Assembly (NCBI GenBank): GCA_900313265.1
Contig: OMRN01000347.1
Span: 1-6,539 of the forward strand
Direction: 5' to 3'
DNA: 6,539 nucleotides
DNA from: an uncultured Lachnospiraceae bacterium
Lineage (GTDB): Bacteria > Bacillota > Clostridia > Lachnospirales > Lachnospiraceae
The translations under genes were made by a program, and so were the position numbers. Positions 5,736 to 6,539 of this stretch are shown here, one piece after another. The notes under the pieces are model-generated. The model saw only the letters and a program-made list of their open reading frames with translations, was not told the origin of the DNA and did no database searches. Each line of letters begins with the position of its first letter. Position 1 is the stretch's first letter.

Positions 5736-6539
5736 ATGAAACAGAACAAAGAAGAAAATCGGGTAAATGATAAAAAAGAAACGAATGACGAAAAATTCCG
5801 TCAAAAAGCGATTGCCTGTGCTCTTTATGCCATCCCGAAACTCGGTTCGAGAAAACTAAACAGACTGACGGAATATGCACACACTCCGGAAGGAATTTTA
5901 AAAATGCGACCTTCGGAAGCAAAAGAAATCATCGGGTCGGATTTGCTTAGCGAGGTTTTAACGTGCTATGAAAACAATCCGGAGGAACTCATCCGGCGGA
6001 TGGAACAGTTTTATGAGGAATATGTAAAGGACGGAATAAACTTTGTTTTCATCGGAGAAAAGGAGTATCCGAAGAAACTGCTTCGTCTGCCGGATGCACC
6101 GTTCGGACTTTTTTATAAGGGAAGTCTGCCGGATGAAGGAAGACCGGCGGTTTCAATCATCGGGGCGAGAGAGTGCTCGGAATACGGAAGAAGATGTGCG
6201 GAACTCTTCGGAAAAGTACTGGGCGGAAACGGAGTACAGATTATCAGCGGAATGGCCAGGGGAGTGGACGGTATTTCGCAAAGTGCCGCGCTTGATGTCG
6301 GAGGATCTTCGTTTGGAATCTTAGGGTGCGGGGTGGATATTATTTATCCGAAAGAAAACCGGTATCTGTATGAGAATCTTTGCAAAAACGGCGGAGTGAT
6401 TTCCGAATATATTCCGAAAACGGAAGCGAAGAGCAATCTGTTTCCGGCAAGAAACCGGCTTATCAGTGCGTTTTGCGATATTCTTTTAGTCGTGGAAGCC
6501 AGAAAAAAGAGCGGGACTTATATCACGGTCTGTCAGGCG
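5736..6539 (+). CDS. dprA: DNA processing protein DprA/Smf, 3' end outside window
   Basis: DprA binds incoming single-stranded DNA in the cytoplasm during transformation and loads RecA onto it. The window holds the first 268 codons; the family is usually about 290-380 residues, so the end of the Rossmann-like domain and any C-terminal winged helix are missing. Seen here: a lysine- and glutamate-rich start (1-22), a short N-terminal helical domain (KAIACALYAIPKLGSRKL), then the Rossmann fold with EYPKKLLRLPDAPFGLFYKG, SIIGARECSEYGR (140-152), SGMARGVDGISQSAAL (171-186), LGCGVDIIYPKENRYLY, and NLFPARNRLISAFCD followed by ILLVVEARKKSGTYIT near the right edge. The family usually has a His in GIDxxAH; here the position reads Gln182. 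The ATG at 5736 follows AAGGAAG at 5721-5727. It is probably co-transcribed with comM; in many Clostridia topA follows. Confidence 0.95.
   Translation, partial: MKQNKEENRVNDKKETNDEKFRQKAIACALYAIPKLGSRKLNRLTEYAHTPEGILKMRPSEAKEIIGSDLLSEVLTCYENNPEELIRRMEQFYEEYVKDGINFVFIGEKEYPKKLLRLPDAPFGLFYKGSLPDEGRPAVSIIGARECSEYGRRCAELFGKVLGGNGVQIISGMARGVDGISQSAALDVGGSSFGILGCGVDIIYPKENRYLYENLCKNGGVISEYIPKTEAKSNLFPARNRLISAFCDILLVVEARKKSGTYITVCQA

Overview
The window reads as chromosomal DNA from a low-to-moderate GC member of the Bacillota, most likely class Clostridia and plausibly Lachnospiraceae. This is inferred from purine-rich AGGAG-type ribosome binding sites, protein style, and the two gene pairs lepA-hemW and comM(yifB)-dprA; no taxonomic marker gene is present. 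Five conserved protein genes lie on the + strand: the 3' end of lepA (2-553), hemW (656-2173), pilT (2467-3546), comM/yifB (4034-5578) and the 5' part of dprA (5736 to the window edge). A sixth, very small gene lies on the - strand at 2185-2283. It encodes a 32-residue single-membrane-span peptide resembling the small hydrophobic holin-like or type I toxin-like peptides of Bacillota.

Layout: lepA and hemW are probably co-transcribed (102-bp gap, no terminator seen). hemW is followed within 11 bp by the convergent small peptide gene. Next come a near-consensus sigma-A promoter (TTGAAA, 17 bp, TATAAT at 2366-2394) and a hairpin with a GUGA tetraloop at the predicted 5' end of the pilT transcript. 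pilT is a single-gene unit closed by a strong intrinsic terminator (3560-3595). About 440 bp of very T-rich DNA without a credible gene separates it from comM. comM and dprA are joined by a purine-rich 157-bp linker that contains a decoy-like AGGAGG site and repeated ATRAAACA start-like motifs.

Functionally, the right two-thirds is related to DNA uptake: PilT powers retraction of type IV pili, ComM is a branch-migration helicase, and DprA loads RecA on incoming single-stranded DNA. The left part is housekeeping: LepA (EF4) in translation and HemW in haem handling.

The most unusual features are: (1) HemW is about 505 residues instead of roughly 380, swollen by three low-complexity insertions; (2) the first insertion is a 27-bp-period array whose 10-bp core TTATGTAAAC occurs four times in frame as Leu-Cys-Lys, and the 12-bp form TTATGTAAACCA recurs in frame in the linker of comM; (3) the second insertion holds four perfect 12-bp repeats encoding Asn-Ile-Glu-Asn; (4) the small antisense membrane peptide gene; (5) the strongly different codon usage of pilT. 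I see no CRISPR array, insertion sequence, tRNA or rRNA.
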